Shown here piece by piece: positions 7,974 to 16,000 of a stretch of 36,667 bases of DNA; positions within the stretch are counted from its first letter, which is position 1, and each line of letters opens with the position of its first letter. The notes beneath the pieces are model-generated. The model had not been told where the DNA came from. It saw only the letters and a list, made by a program, of their open reading frames with translations, and did not search any database. The DNA comes from Thalassotalea_B sp049613795 (GTDB taxonomy: Bacteria > Pseudomonadota > Gammaproteobacteria > Enterobacterales > Alteromonadaceae), in contig JBMZCX010000022.1 of assembly GCA_049613795.1 (NCBI GenBank), positions 1-36,667 of the forward strand. The letters are read 5' to 3'. A program made the position numbers and the translations under genes.

Positions 7974-10900
7974 TCGCATGGTTTGCACGTAATCATGTTG
8001 CCGCAAACTTGTTAATGATCACCATATTTTTATCGGGATTACTTTCATTAAAAGGCAATATTCCATTAGAAGTTTTTCCTTCTTTTGAGTCTGACATTGT
8101 TAATGTAAGTGTAAGCTTACGTGGTGCTACACCTGAAGATGTTGAACAAGGTGTCGCTATTCGAATTGAAGAAGCGGTACAAGATTTAGAAGGCATAAAA
8201 CACATTTCGTCTACCTCTGTTGAAGGTTCGGCACGTGTACGCATTGAAGCTGACTCTGGTTACGATGTGCGCGAATTATTATCTGACGTAAAAAGCAGAG
8301 TTGACGCTATTAACACGTTTCCTGTTGAAGCAGAAAAGCCAAGATCGTCTATTTTACAACGTACACCTGAAGTTATTGCGGTAACGGTTGCTTCAATTCA
8401 CAGTGAAAAAGAAATTAGAGAATTTGCAGAACAAATACGTGATGACTTATTAACCTTACCGCAAGTTACGCAATTATCGCTAGACGCAGTACGCAACTAC
8501 GAAATTAATATTGATGTGAGCCAAGACCGTTTAAAGCAGTACAGTATAACTATTGCCGACATTGCAAATGCAGTTAAAGCAAGCTCGCAAGACTTTTCAG
8601 CGGGTAATGTACGTACCGAAGGTGGTGATGTATTAGTACGCTCAAAAGGACAAGCGTATCGTCGTGACGAATTTGAAGAAATTATTATTAAAACGAATAC
8701 GGATGGCACTTTTTTACATTTACGTGATGTTGCTATTGTTAATGACGGGTTTGAAGAAAAACCGTTACGCGCGCGTTTTAATGGTAAACAAGGTGCAATG
8801 ATCGAGGTTTACCGTATTGGTAATCAAAATGCGATTGAAGTTGCTGACGCCGTTAAAGCGTATATTGATAATAAGCAAGACGCTTTACCTGAAGGCTTTG
8901 AGTTAAGCTATTGGCGTGACCGCTCTGAAATTGTAAAAAGTCGCCTTAACACCTTAACAACCAATGCCTTACAAGGCGGATTTTTAGTGTTGTTATTACT
9001 TACACTATTTTTACGTCCGTCAATTGCTTTTTGGGTATTCATTGGTATTCCAATTAGTTTTATGGGCGCGTTTATTATGATGCCTATTTTTGGTATTTCG
9101 ATAAATGTAATGAGCTTATTTGGCTTTATTTTAGTACTCGGTATTGTGGTCGATGACGCCATAGTTACCGGCGAAAATATATATCGACATACCCAAACGG
9201 CTAGTTCGGGCTTAGAAGCTGCAGTAAAAGGTACTGAAGAAGTTGCCGTACCCGTAACCTTTGGTATTTTAACAACCGTTGCTGCATTTTTGCCGTTGGC
9301 ATTTATTGAAGGCATGCGTGGTGCCATGTTTGCGCAAATTCCGGTTATTGTGATCCCTGTTTTATTATTCTCATTAATTGAGTCTAAATTTGTTTTACCA
9401 TCGCATTTAAAAAACTTAAAGCTTCGCAGTGAAAAAACCAAACAGTCTAAGTTTAGTGCATGGCAAGAACGTTTTGCAGATGGTTTTGAACGTGGCATTT
9501 TAAAATATTATCAACCTATTTTGAAAAAAGCGGTATCGAATAAGTTAACGACGTTAGCGTTATTTGTCGGCACATTTATATTAATTTTAACCTTTATCGC
9601 GTCAGGCTGGGCTAAGTTTACCTTTTTTCCGCGTATTCCAAGTGAAGTGGTTAGAGCAACAGTTAGCATGCCTATAGGCACGACTTACGATGTGGTTGAC
9701 GGTTATGTAGAGCGAATGGTTAAGGCAGTAAACACATTACAAGATAAATATACTGATGAAGAAGGTAACAGTGTTATTTTAAATAGCATGGCCATTACCC
9801 GCAATGAAACAGGCCGAGTAATGTTTGAAATAATCCCTGCCGACAGCAATACAACAGGTGTGGGCTCACGTCAATTGGTTAGTGAGTGGCGTCAACTTAT
9901 TGGGACTTTGCCTGGAGCCGAAAGCTTAACATTCCGTGCTGAAATTGGTCGTGGTGGCGATCCTATCAATATTCAATTAAGTGCTAATGAGTTGTCAACG
10001 TTGAAAGAGGTGGCAGGTCAAGTACGTACTCAAATTGCCACATACCCAACGGCATTTGAAATATCAGACAGTTTATCTAATGGTAAAGAAGAAATTCAAA
10101 TAGAGTTAACAGCGCAAGGTTATGCATTGGGTATGTCGCGCTCTAGTGTTACTCGTCAAGTACGTGAAGCATTTTTTGGTTCACAAATACAGCGTATACA
10201 ACGTGGTCGTGACGACGTTAGGGTAATGCTACGCTTTCCATTGTCTGAGCGTAAGTCGCTAGCAAGCTTAGGTGAAATGCTGATAAATACGCCTTCTGGT
10301 GGTCAAGTGCCATTAGCACATGTGGCAACTTTTACCCCGGGTAAAAGTCCGTCTGCGATTAATCGAATAGACCGATACCGTACCGTAAATGTTACTGCTG
10401 ATGTTGATAAAACTACTACCAATATGACAGTACTTAATGCCGATTTACGAATGTATTTAGATGAATTAATGGGTAAATACCCTGGAGTGAATTATACCTT
10501 TGAAGGTGAAGCTAAAGAGCAAGCTGAATCATTTAGTAGTTTAGGTTTAGGGTTAATGTTTGTTTTCTTTATTATTTATTGTTTGTTGGCTATTCCATTT
10601 AAGTCATATATTCAGCCATTAATTGTTATGTCGGTGATACCTTTTGGCGCGATTGGTGCCGTATTAGGGCATTGGATAATGGGAATGGATTTAACCATCA
10701 TGAGCTTGTTGGGGCTAATGGCATTAATTGGTGTAGTGGTAAACGACAGCTTAGTGTTGGTTGATTTTATTAATAAAAAGCGTTCAGAAGGCGCCGAGTT
10801 AATGGATGCAGTGTTAACGGCAGGGCAATCGCGTTTTCGTCCAGTCATGTTAACGTCGTTAACCACTTTTATTGGCTTAATGCCATTATTATTTGAAACG

Positions 10901-11059
10901 TCAACACAAGCACAATTTTTAATTCCTATGGCGGTTTCATTAGGCTTTGGTATTATTTTTGCCACCTTTATCACGTTGGTCTTAATACCTGTTAACTATA
11001 TGTTGGTTGAAAGACTAAAAGGGGTTACTGCAAAAGGAATGAAAGCATTAGCTGCCTAA
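7970..11059 (+). CDS. RND efflux permease (AcrB/HAE1-like superfamily)
   Basis: This is an inner-membrane proton-driven pump of 1029 aa, full length for the family. TM1 is MIAWFARNHVAANLLMITIFLSG (shortened here to residues 1-20 in essence), with porter domains after it containing the RGATPEDVE and PEVIAVTV motifs. TM4 carries the proton-relay pair D395-D396 in GIVVDDAIVTGENIYR. The second half repeats the fold, with VVVNDSLVLVDFINKKR in the equivalent helix and FRPVMLTSLTTFIGLMPLL near the C-terminus. The gene overlaps the adaptor by 4 nt, and a strong terminator follows 47 nt after the stop. Drug, bile or metabolite efflux is plausible; the sequence lacks the Met/His features of heavy-metal CusA pumps at a glance. 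Confidence 0.93.
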   Translation: MIAWFARNHVAANLLMITIFLSGLLSLKGNIPLEVFPSFESDIVNVSVSLRGATPEDVEQGVAIRIEEAVQDLEGIKHISSTSVEGSARVRIEADSGYDVRELLSDVKSRVDAINTFPVEAEKPRSSILQRTPEVIAVTVASIHSEKEIREFAEQIRDDLLTLPQVTQLSLDAVRNYEINIDVSQDRLKQYSITIADIANAVKASSQDFSAGNVRTEGGDVLVRSKGQAYRRDEFEEIIIKTNTDGTFLHLRDVAIVNDGFEEKPLRARFNGKQGAMIEVYRIGNQNAIEVADAVKAYIDNKQDALPEGFELSYWRDRSEIVKSRLNTLTTNALQGGFLVLLLLTLFLRPSIAFWVFIGIPISFMGAFIMMPIFGISINVMSLFGFILVLGIVVDDAIVTGENIYRHTQTASSGLEAAVKGTEEVAVPVTFGILTTVAAFLPLAFIEGMRGAMFAQIPVIVIPVLLFSLIESKFVLPSHLKNLKLRSEKTKQSKFSAWQERFADGFERGILKYYQPILKKAVSNKLTTLALFVGTFILILTFIASGWAKFTFFPRIPSEVVRATVSMPIGTTYDVVDGYVERMVKAVNTLQDKYTDEEGNSVILNSMAITRNETGRVMFEIIPADSNTTGVGSRQLVSEWRQLIGTLPGAESLTFRAEIGRGGDPINIQLSANELSTLKEVAGQVRTQIATYPTAFEISDSLSNGKEEIQIELTAQGYALGMSRSSVTRQVREAFFGSQIQRIQRGRDDVRVMLRFPLSERKSLASLGEMLINTPSGGQVPLAHVATFTPGKSPSAINRIDRYRTVNVTADVDKTTTNMTVLNADLRMYLDELMGKYPGVNYTFEGEAKEQAESFSSLGLGLMFVFFIIYCLLAIPFKSYIQPLIVMSVIPFGAIGAVLGHWIMGMDLTIMSLLGLMALIGVVVNDSLVLVDFINKKRSEGAELMDAVLTAGQSRFRPVMLTSLTTFIGLMPLLFETSTQAQFLIPMAVSLGFGIIFATFITLVLIPVNYMLVERLKGVTAKGMKALAA

Positions 11060-11106
11060 AGCGTTAACGTTATTGTAATAGGTTTTGTAAAAAGAAAAAC
11101 AAAAGG

Positions 11107-11158
11107 GGGTATTGCTCGTTAGTATAAGTCGTTAAACTAACGGGCATACCTCTTTTTT
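11107..11158 (+). terminator. Rho-independent terminator of the efflux operon
   Basis: GGGTATTGCTCGTTAG (11107-11122) pairs with CTAACGGGCATACC (11137-11150) with minor mismatches, then six T at 11153-11158. It lies 47 nt after the pump stop and only 13 nt before the HIT gene ATG, so any HIT transcript from the efflux promoter must read through it. It sits in the place of a leader hairpin for that gene. Confidence 0.85.
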
Positions 11159-11171
11159 ATGGACACCTGCT

Positions 11172-11525
11172 ATGGCTGAAGAAACTATATTCTCAAAAAT
11201 TATTCGTCAAGAAATTCCCACCCCTTTGTTATATCAAGACGAGTTAGTAACTGCATTTCGTGATATTTCACCACAAGCGCAAAGTCATCTATTAATTATT
11301 CCTAATAAATTGATACCAACGGCAAACGACATAGAAGAAAGTGACGAACTTACCATCGGCCGCATGTTTACAGTGGCTAAAAAATTAGCAAAAGAAGAAG
11401 GTATTGCAGAAGATGGTTATCGGTTGATCATGAACTGCAATGATCATGGTGGCCAAGAGGTTTATCATATTCATTTACACTTAGTGGGTGGTCAACGATT
11501 GGGTAAAATGCTTAATTTACCTTAG
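11172..11525 (+). CDS. hinT: HIT-family purine nucleoside phosphoramidase (HinT-like)
   Basis: This is a 117-aa cytosolic HIT protein. HinT enzymes hydrolyse AMP-N-epsilon-lysine and aminoacyl-adenylates. The sequence begins with the HinT signature ETIFSKIIRQEIPTPLLYQD and FRDISPQAQSHLLIIPN. The active-site histidine triad is HIHLHLVGG at about residues 99-107, with the catalytic His in the middle, and the protein ends in LGKMLNLP. Length and motifs match E. coli HinT. It sits between two transcription units. The preceding terminator hairpin ends 13 nt before its ATG, so its promoter may lie inside the end of the pump gene. Confidence 0.93.
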   Translation: MAEETIFSKIIRQEIPTPLLYQDELVTAFRDISPQAQSHLLIIPNKLIPTANDIEESDELTIGRMFTVAKKLAKEEGIAEDGYRLIMNCNDHGGQEVYHIHLHLVGGQRLGKMLNLP

Positions 11526-11566
11526 ATATTTGTTATCGATAATTACTAATAGGTATTAACAAAGGC

Positions 11567-11594
11567 TGTACATTTTACCAAATATTGATAGTAT
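11567..11594 (+). promoter_or_regulatory. Candidate sigma-70 promoter of the thiamine operon
   Basis: TGTACA (11567-11572), a 16-bp spacer and TAGTAT (11589-11594) each match the -35 and -10 consensus at four of six positions. The predicted transcript start near 11600 coincides with the 5' edge of the TPP riboswitch P1 stem, which supports the placement. Confidence 0.45.
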
Positions 11595-11598
11595 GCCG

Positions 11599-11722
11599 CA
11601 CAAACCAAGGGGTGCCTTCTTTTAATAAGTTAAATTAAGGCTGAGATGTTTTATATCATGGTAATGATATGGCAAACCCTTTGAACCTGAACCAGATAAT
11701 TATGGCGTAGGAATGGTTGGTG
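11599..11722 (+). promoter_or_regulatory. TPP riboswitch (THI element)
   Basis: All conserved blocks of the thiamine pyrophosphate aptamer are present in order: AAGGGGTGCC (11607-11616), GGCTGAGA (11639-11646), AAACCCTTTGAACCTGAACC (11674-11693) followed by AGATAAT, then GCGTAGGAA. The P1 stem is made by CACAAACCA (about 11599-11607) and TGGTTGGTG (11714-11722). The aptamer lies about 80 nt upstream of the TonB receptor start and should shut off the whole B1 uptake operon when TPP is plentiful. The variable P3 arm is short (TATATCATGGTAATGATAT). Confidence 0.95.
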
Positions 11723-11757
11723 TAAGCTATTGAAATAATAAAGTTTACACTTATTTG
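11720..11757 (+). terminator. Candidate expression-platform hairpin of the TPP riboswitch
   Basis: GTGTAAGCT (11720-11728) pairs with AGTTTACAC (11742-11750) with one G-U, followed by a loosely U-rich TTATTTGT. Its 5' arm shares GTG with the 3' strand of aptamer helix P1, so the two structures compete at their edge. The weak T-run makes termination uncertain; it could instead affect RNA folding near the start codon. Confidence 0.4.
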
Positions 11758-11802
11758 TCTTGTGCTAGTAATGTCTGTGCTTTGCTACTTATTGAGATAA
11801 AT

Positions 11803-13986
11803 ATGACTTCTACACTTTTCAACAAATCTTCACTTGCTGTGGCGATCACGGTATCGCTTTTATCACCTATTTCATTTGCCAACACTTCTGAGCAAGCACT
11901 TGAAACAATAACGGTTACCTCAAATTTTAAAAAGCAGTCGTTAGCGTCAACACCTACTAGTATTGCTATTATTGACCAACAACAATTACAAGATCAAAGC
12001 GTACAGCATTTCGATAACGTGTTATCAAGCATTGCTAATGTTAATTATGCCGGCGGCACCTCTCGTCCTAAATATATACAAATACGTGGTGTGGGTGAAC
12101 GCTCTGAATACAATGGCGCGCCTAATTCGTCAGTTGGCTTTATTGTTGACGACATCGACCTTTCTGGTTTAGGCATGGCGGCAAACTTGTATGATGTAAA
12201 TCAAGTGGAAGTGTTAAGAGGCCCACAAGGTACTCGTTTTGGTGCTAACGCACTTGCTGGGCTTATTTATGTTCAGTCTAATCAGCCAACTGATGTTAGT
12301 GAACATGGCGTGTCGTCTAGTGTAGGTGACGACGATTTAATGACCTTATCTGGCTTTAGCTCTGGCGCGTTGTCTTCAAAGGTTAATTACCGCGTTAGTC
12401 TTGAGCAACATCAGCAAAATGGCTATAGCAACAATAGCTTTTTAGGCCGTGACGATACAAATAATGTAGATGAACTTACGGGTAAAATAAAACTTAATGC
12501 ACAAGCGACGAAAGACTTAACCATTGATTTTACCTTGTTATTTGCCAATATGGACAATGGCTTTGACGCTTGGACATTAGATAATAATGGTTTCAACACT
12601 GCAACAGATGAACCAGGAACTGATAATCAAAAGTCAGTAGGGAGTTCATTAAAATTTTCATATACTGGCTTTAGTGGTGTTGATTTAACTGCTATTTCAA
12701 GTTTTACCACCACAGATCATCAGCACGCATACGACGGTGACTGGTCAAACCCTGATTACTGGGCAAGTAAAGCCTGTCTTGACGAATATGACGAGAATGG
12801 TAATGGCGACTATACCGACAGTATTGATTGTGTTTACGATTACTACTGGGATAAAAAAGCAGAGCGCGATGTTTTATCGCAAGAGTTTCGTTTAACCAAT
12901 AAAGCGTCAAATAAAATATTGAACGGCTCTACTGATTGGTTACTTGGCGCTTATATAAGTAAGCTTGAAGAAGACAATATTACCGATGAAATTTATAACG
13001 GTTGGCCGTCAGACACTATTTTTGCTAATTACCAAGCAAAAAACATGGCTGTATTTGGTCAATTAGACAGTGAATTAGCGTCACAATATCAATTATCCGT
13101 TGGCTTACGCGTAGAAAAGCGTAACAGTGATTATATTGATTACACGACTGTTGGCACTGCAGATAACGCGTTTAATCCAAGCGAAACTATGTGGGGCGGT
13201 CATATTGCACTAAGTAAAGAAATTAATCGCAATCACAATGCTTATGTACGAGTGGCTCGTGGCTACAAAGCAGGTGGTTTTAATATGGGCTTGCCAACAG
13301 AGCTAACTCAATTTAAAGAATTTGATACAGAAACGCTAATTAACTATGAATTAGGTGTCGATTCGCAATTTGCAGACAATAGCGTACAAAGCCGTTTAGC
13401 GTTCTTTTATATGGACAGAAAAGACCAACAAGTAAACGCCTCGCAACAAAATCCAGACGAACCTCAGCGATTTATTATCTATACGGCTAATGCGACCAGC
13501 TCTTCAAGCTACGGATTAGAAATGGATTTGTCTTGGCAGGTAAACAATAGCGTTTCATTGTACTCAACCTTAGGTTATTTACGCGCAAGCTATGACAATT
13601 ACAGCTATTTTGACAAGTATGGAACAAGCATTGACATTTCTGGACGTGAATTAGCACATGCCCCTAAGTTTACATATAGCGTAGGTGGCACGTATCGCGG
13701 TGATTCAGGCTTTTTCTTTAATACCTATTTGTCAGGTAAAAGTGCTTTTTATTTTTCAGACAGTCATTCAGAGAAGGCAGATAACTCGCACACGGTTAAT
13801 GCTCGTTTAGGTTTTGAAACCAACGATTGGTCAGTATACCTTTGGGCGCGTAATTTAACCGATGAAAAAGTAGGGACTCGTGGCTTTTTCTTTGGTAATG
13901 AACCTGATATTGGCTGGGTAAATAAAAAATACGTTCGTTATGCTGCACCAAGACAGCTTGGCGTAACATTAGATTACCGCTTTTAA
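11803..13986 (+). CDS. TonB-dependent outer-membrane receptor, TPP-regulated (thiamine uptake)
   Basis: This is a 727-aa beta-barrel receptor. It has a Sec signal peptide (about residues 1-26, ending SFA before NTSEQ), a TonB box-like ETITVTS, a plug domain (TSIAIIDQQQLQDQSV ... YIQIRGVGERSEY ... VEVLRGPQGTRFGANALAG ... VQSNQP) and a barrel ending in the aromatic C-terminus LGVTLDYRF. I chose ATG 11803 with GAGAT upstream. An in-frame TTG at 11755 would bury the signal peptide. The location directly after a TPP riboswitch and before YkoF-like, PnuT and kinase genes indicates import of thiamine or a derivative; the comparative-genomics literature calls this class Omr1. The substrate is inferred from context. 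Confidence 0.92.
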   Translation: MTSTLFNKSSLAVAITVSLLSPISFANTSEQALETITVTSNFKKQSLASTPTSIAIIDQQQLQDQSVQHFDNVLSSIANVNYAGGTSRPKYIQIRGVGERSEYNGAPNSSVGFIVDDIDLSGLGMAANLYDVNQVEVLRGPQGTRFGANALAGLIYVQSNQPTDVSEHGVSSSVGDDDLMTLSGFSSGALSSKVNYRVSLEQHQQNGYSNNSFLGRDDTNNVDELTGKIKLNAQATKDLTIDFTLLFANMDNGFDAWTLDNNGFNTATDEPGTDNQKSVGSSLKFSYTGFSGVDLTAISSFTTTDHQHAYDGDWSNPDYWASKACLDEYDENGNGDYTDSIDCVYDYYWDKKAERDVLSQEFRLTNKASNKILNGSTDWLLGAYISKLEEDNITDEIYNGWPSDTIFANYQAKNMAVFGQLDSELASQYQLSVGLRVEKRNSDYIDYTTVGTADNAFNPSETMWGGHIALSKEINRNHNAYVRVARGYKAGGFNMGLPTELTQFKEFDTETLINYELGVDSQFADNSVQSRLAFFYMDRKDQQVNASQQNPDEPQRFIIYTANATSSSSYGLEMDLSWQVNNSVSLYSTLGYLRASYDNYSYFDKYGTSIDISGRELAHAPKFTYSVGGTYRGDSGFFFNTYLSGKSAFYFSDSHSEKADNSHTVNARLGFETNDWSVYLWARNLTDEKVGTRGFFFGNEPDIGWVNKKYVRYAAPRQLGVTLDYRF

Positions 13987-14000
13987 TTTTAATGAGTGAT

Positions 14001-14045
14001 GCCAAGTGCCACATTATTTGATAATTTGTCACTTGGTGTTTTTTT
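14001..14045 (+). terminator. Terminator or attenuator after the receptor gene
   Basis: CCAAGTG (14002-14008) pairs with CACTTGG (14030-14036), extendable by G-U pairs, followed by seven T (14039-14045). It stands between the receptor gene and the next gene of the same operon, only 20 nt before that ATG. It probably lowers expression of the inner-membrane and cytosolic genes relative to the receptor. Confidence 0.75.
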
Positions 14046-14064
14046 CACAAACCTAAGGTAAGTT

Positions 14065-14331
14065 ATGGATATTTCAATTGAAATTAGTTTATACCCACTG
14101 GCACAAGAAAATTTTAAAACTGATATTTGGGCATTTATTCGCAAGCTTAGAGCGGTAGAAGGTTTAAACGTGGTGACTAACGGCATGAGTACACAAGTTT
14201 TTGGCGAATATGATCTTGCCGTTAAACATGTGATGGATGAAGTTAAAATAGTGCATCAAACGGTAGGCAGTGCGGTCTTTGTTTGTAAGTTTATTTCAGG
14301 TGACCGATCAGAAGTTGAAGCAGAAACCTAA
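14065..14331 (+). CDS. YkoF/MTH1187-like thiamine-binding protein
   Basis: This is an 88-aa soluble protein. The pattern MDISIEISLYPLAQENFKTD, then a helix WAFIRKLRAVEGLNVVTN, then GMSTQVFGEYD, a helix with VMDEV and a last strand SAVFVCKFISGD matches the ferredoxin-like fold of the thiamine/HMP-binding YkoF and MTH1187 families (about 90-100 aa per domain). There is no signal peptide, so it works in the cytosol, perhaps as a carrier or buffer that hands thiamine from the permease to the kinase. The stop codon overlaps the next ATG by one base (TAATG). The binding role is inferred from fold pattern and operon context. Confidence 0.75.
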   Translation: MDISIEISLYPLAQENFKTDIWAFIRKLRAVEGLNVVTNGMSTQVFGEYDLAVKHVMDEVKIVHQTVGSAVFVCKFISGDRSEVEAET

Positions 14332-14951
14332 TGACTGAAATACTCTCTTACTACGCAAGTTTACCTTTAGTTGAATGGCTAGCGGTAATAAGCTCTGTAC
14401 TCTACGTGATATTAGCTGCACACAACAATCGTTGGTGTTGGCCAGCCGCGCTGGTAAGTACTACGTTATATACGGCTATTTTTTATGAGTTTTACTTATG
14501 GTCTGACAGCTTATTACAAGTGTACTACTTTGGTATGGCGATATATGGCTGGTTTTGCTGGCGAAATAATCCGGAAAAAGTAAATAATGAAACACCATTA
14601 GTGGTGAATGAAAAAGCGATCAGTTTTCATATTACCGTCGTTCTTGCTTGTGCAGTGTTATCGGTTGCTTTAGGCATATTTATGGATCGCGTTACACCTA
14701 CTCACTTTCCTTATTTAGATGCAGCTACTACGGTATTTGCGTTGTTTGCTACTTATTTAGTGACGCAAAAGGTACTTGAAAATTGGCTTTACTGGATTGT
14801 CATTGATCTTGTATCTATCTATTTATACGTTGAAAAAGATTTACTACCCACAGCATTTCTATTTGGCTTTTTTACTCTTTTTGCGGGCTATGGTTATTTA
14901 AAGTGGCGAAAATGTTTATCAACCGAGCAATTAGAGCCTCAATATCAATAG
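14331..14951 (+). CDS. pnuT: PnuC-family permease, thiamine-specific type (PnuT)
   Basis: This is an inner-membrane permease of 206 aa with about seven hydrophobic segments. It shows the PnuC family signatures: WLAVISSVLYVILAAHNN and RWCWPAALVSTTLY near the N-terminus, then LQVYYFGMAIYGWFCW (residues about 63-78), and NWLYWIVIDLVSIYLYVEKD towards the C-terminus. PnuC members transport nicotinamide riboside. Under a TPP riboswitch and beside a kinase, the thiamine-transporting PnuT branch is the likely assignment. Transport is by facilitated diffusion, with trapping by phosphorylation. It starts on the last base of the upstream stop codon, indicating coupled translation. Confidence 0.9.
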   Translation: MTEILSYYASLPLVEWLAVISSVLYVILAAHNNRWCWPAALVSTTLYTAIFYEFYLWSDSLLQVYYFGMAIYGWFCWRNNPEKVNNETPLVVNEKAISFHITVVLACAVLSVALGIFMDRVTPTHFPYLDAATTVFALFATYLVTQKVLENWLYWIVIDLVSIYLYVEKDLLPTAFLFGFFTLFAGYGYLKWRKCLSTEQLEPQYQ

Positions 14952-14982
14952 CTACATGATGGTATCAACTAAAGGCAACTAG

Positions 14983-15906
14983 ATGACGTCAATTATTAGA
15001 GAATTACAGCAGTTGCCTTTTTTTTCTCAACAAATTATTGTTGATGTCGTTGAGATTACATCAGGCTTAAGTCAGCAGTCGTATAAAGTTATTTGTGATG
15101 ATAATATTTATTACGCCAAATACTTTGCTCACTGTGCCGATAACAATAATAGGACTACCGAAAAGATACACTTAGCTAATATTGAAAAAGAGGTCTTATT
15201 AAAAAGTAAGCATTTTAATATTACTTTTCCATTGCTCTTCAATAGCGAACAATGGCTTATTACGCCTTATTTTGAAATAAGTGACCTTAATCAAGCGGCA
15301 ATTCCCTTAAAAGTAAAAATAGAGCAATGCGTTGATCTGATGTTCACTTTTCAGCAAATACCTGTTAGTCGAACAGTGATAAAGCCAATTGATTTTACCT
15401 TTCACTTTACCGCGTTGTTTAATTTATTAGACTTAACTAAAGAGCAGCAAAAGAAATTAAACCAAATACTTTTATTAAATGAATATTCAAACAGTTCTAC
15501 CCAAGTACTATGTCACGGCGACTTAAACTTCAGTAATATTGTATACCTTAAAAATGATAAAATATCCGCTAAAGTTATTGATTTTGAGTGCTGTTGCTTT
15601 GCTGATATTGAATACGACATTGCTATGATGATCGCAGTAAACAATTTATTTAATTTTAGTGATATTGATGAAGTTATCGTCTTTATTAAGCAGCTTCTGA
15701 AGGTAAAAAAAATCAATATCGACCCAGTTATGGTTATGCGTTACCTTTGTACTTGTTTGATTTTAAACGGTTTATGGTTTTTGGTGCGTTTTGAGCAAAC
15801 GAAATTGACTAAATGGCAATTACTCGCTAATGAACAATTTACGCAAGCCGACTTACTTAACATGAATGATTTTTTACTGACACGCTTTTTTAAAACGCAA
15901 AGATAA
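14983..15906 (+). CDS. APH-fold phosphotransferase, probable thiamine kinase
   Basis: This is a 307-aa cytosolic protein of the aminoglycoside phosphotransferase/choline kinase fold. The catalytic loop is LCHGDLNFSNIV (Asp as base, Asn binding Mg) at about residues 178-189, and the metal-binding DFE is in VIDFECCCFADIEYDIA at about 204-220. The N-terminal lobe starts with a glycine-loop-like ITSGLSQQSYKV. Its place 31 bp after pnuT in a TPP-controlled operon argues for phosphorylation of imported thiamine to trap it, the role of ThiK/YcfN in E. coli. Sequence alone does not separate it from choline or homoserine-type kinases of the same fold. Confidence 0.85.
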   Translation: MTSIIRELQQLPFFSQQIIVDVVEITSGLSQQSYKVICDDNIYYAKYFAHCADNNNRTTEKIHLANIEKEVLLKSKHFNITFPLLFNSEQWLITPYFEISDLNQAAIPLKVKIEQCVDLMFTFQQIPVSRTVIKPIDFTFHFTALFNLLDLTKEQQKKLNQILLLNEYSNSSTQVLCHGDLNFSNIVYLKNDKISAKVIDFECCCFADIEYDIAMMIAVNNLFNFSDIDEVIVFIKQLLKVKKINIDPVMVMRYLCTCLILNGLWFLVRFEQTKLTKWQLLANEQFTQADLLNMNDFLLTRFFKTQR

Positions 15907-15935
15907 ATGAGATAACTCGCTTAAAAGATACGATT

Positions 15936-15977
15936 AATGGTAGTGCGTTGCCTAGTTATATACCCCATACTGCCATT
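15936..15977 (+). repeat. Stem-loop between thiamine operon and sensor kinase
   Basis: AATGGTAGT (15936-15944) pairs with ACTGCCATT (15969-15977) with one G-U pair and a 24-nt loop. There is no T-run, so it is a poor intrinsic terminator. It ends 23 nt before the GTG start of the sensor kinase gene and could be an operator or leader structure. Confidence 0.4.
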
Positions 15978-16000
15978 ATCAAAGTTATTGAGTTTATTTC

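Noticed and set aside
8908..9498. A 196-codon open frame on the minus strand
   Set aside because: It lies wholly inside the RND pump gene, has low-complexity Lys/Ile/Thr composition typical of an antisense shadow, and shows no ribosome site or family motif.
11755..11802. Upstream TTG start for the TonB receptor
   Set aside because: It would add 16 residues before a normal signal peptide and place the start next to the riboswitch hairpin; ATG 11803 gives a proper signal peptide and ribosome site.
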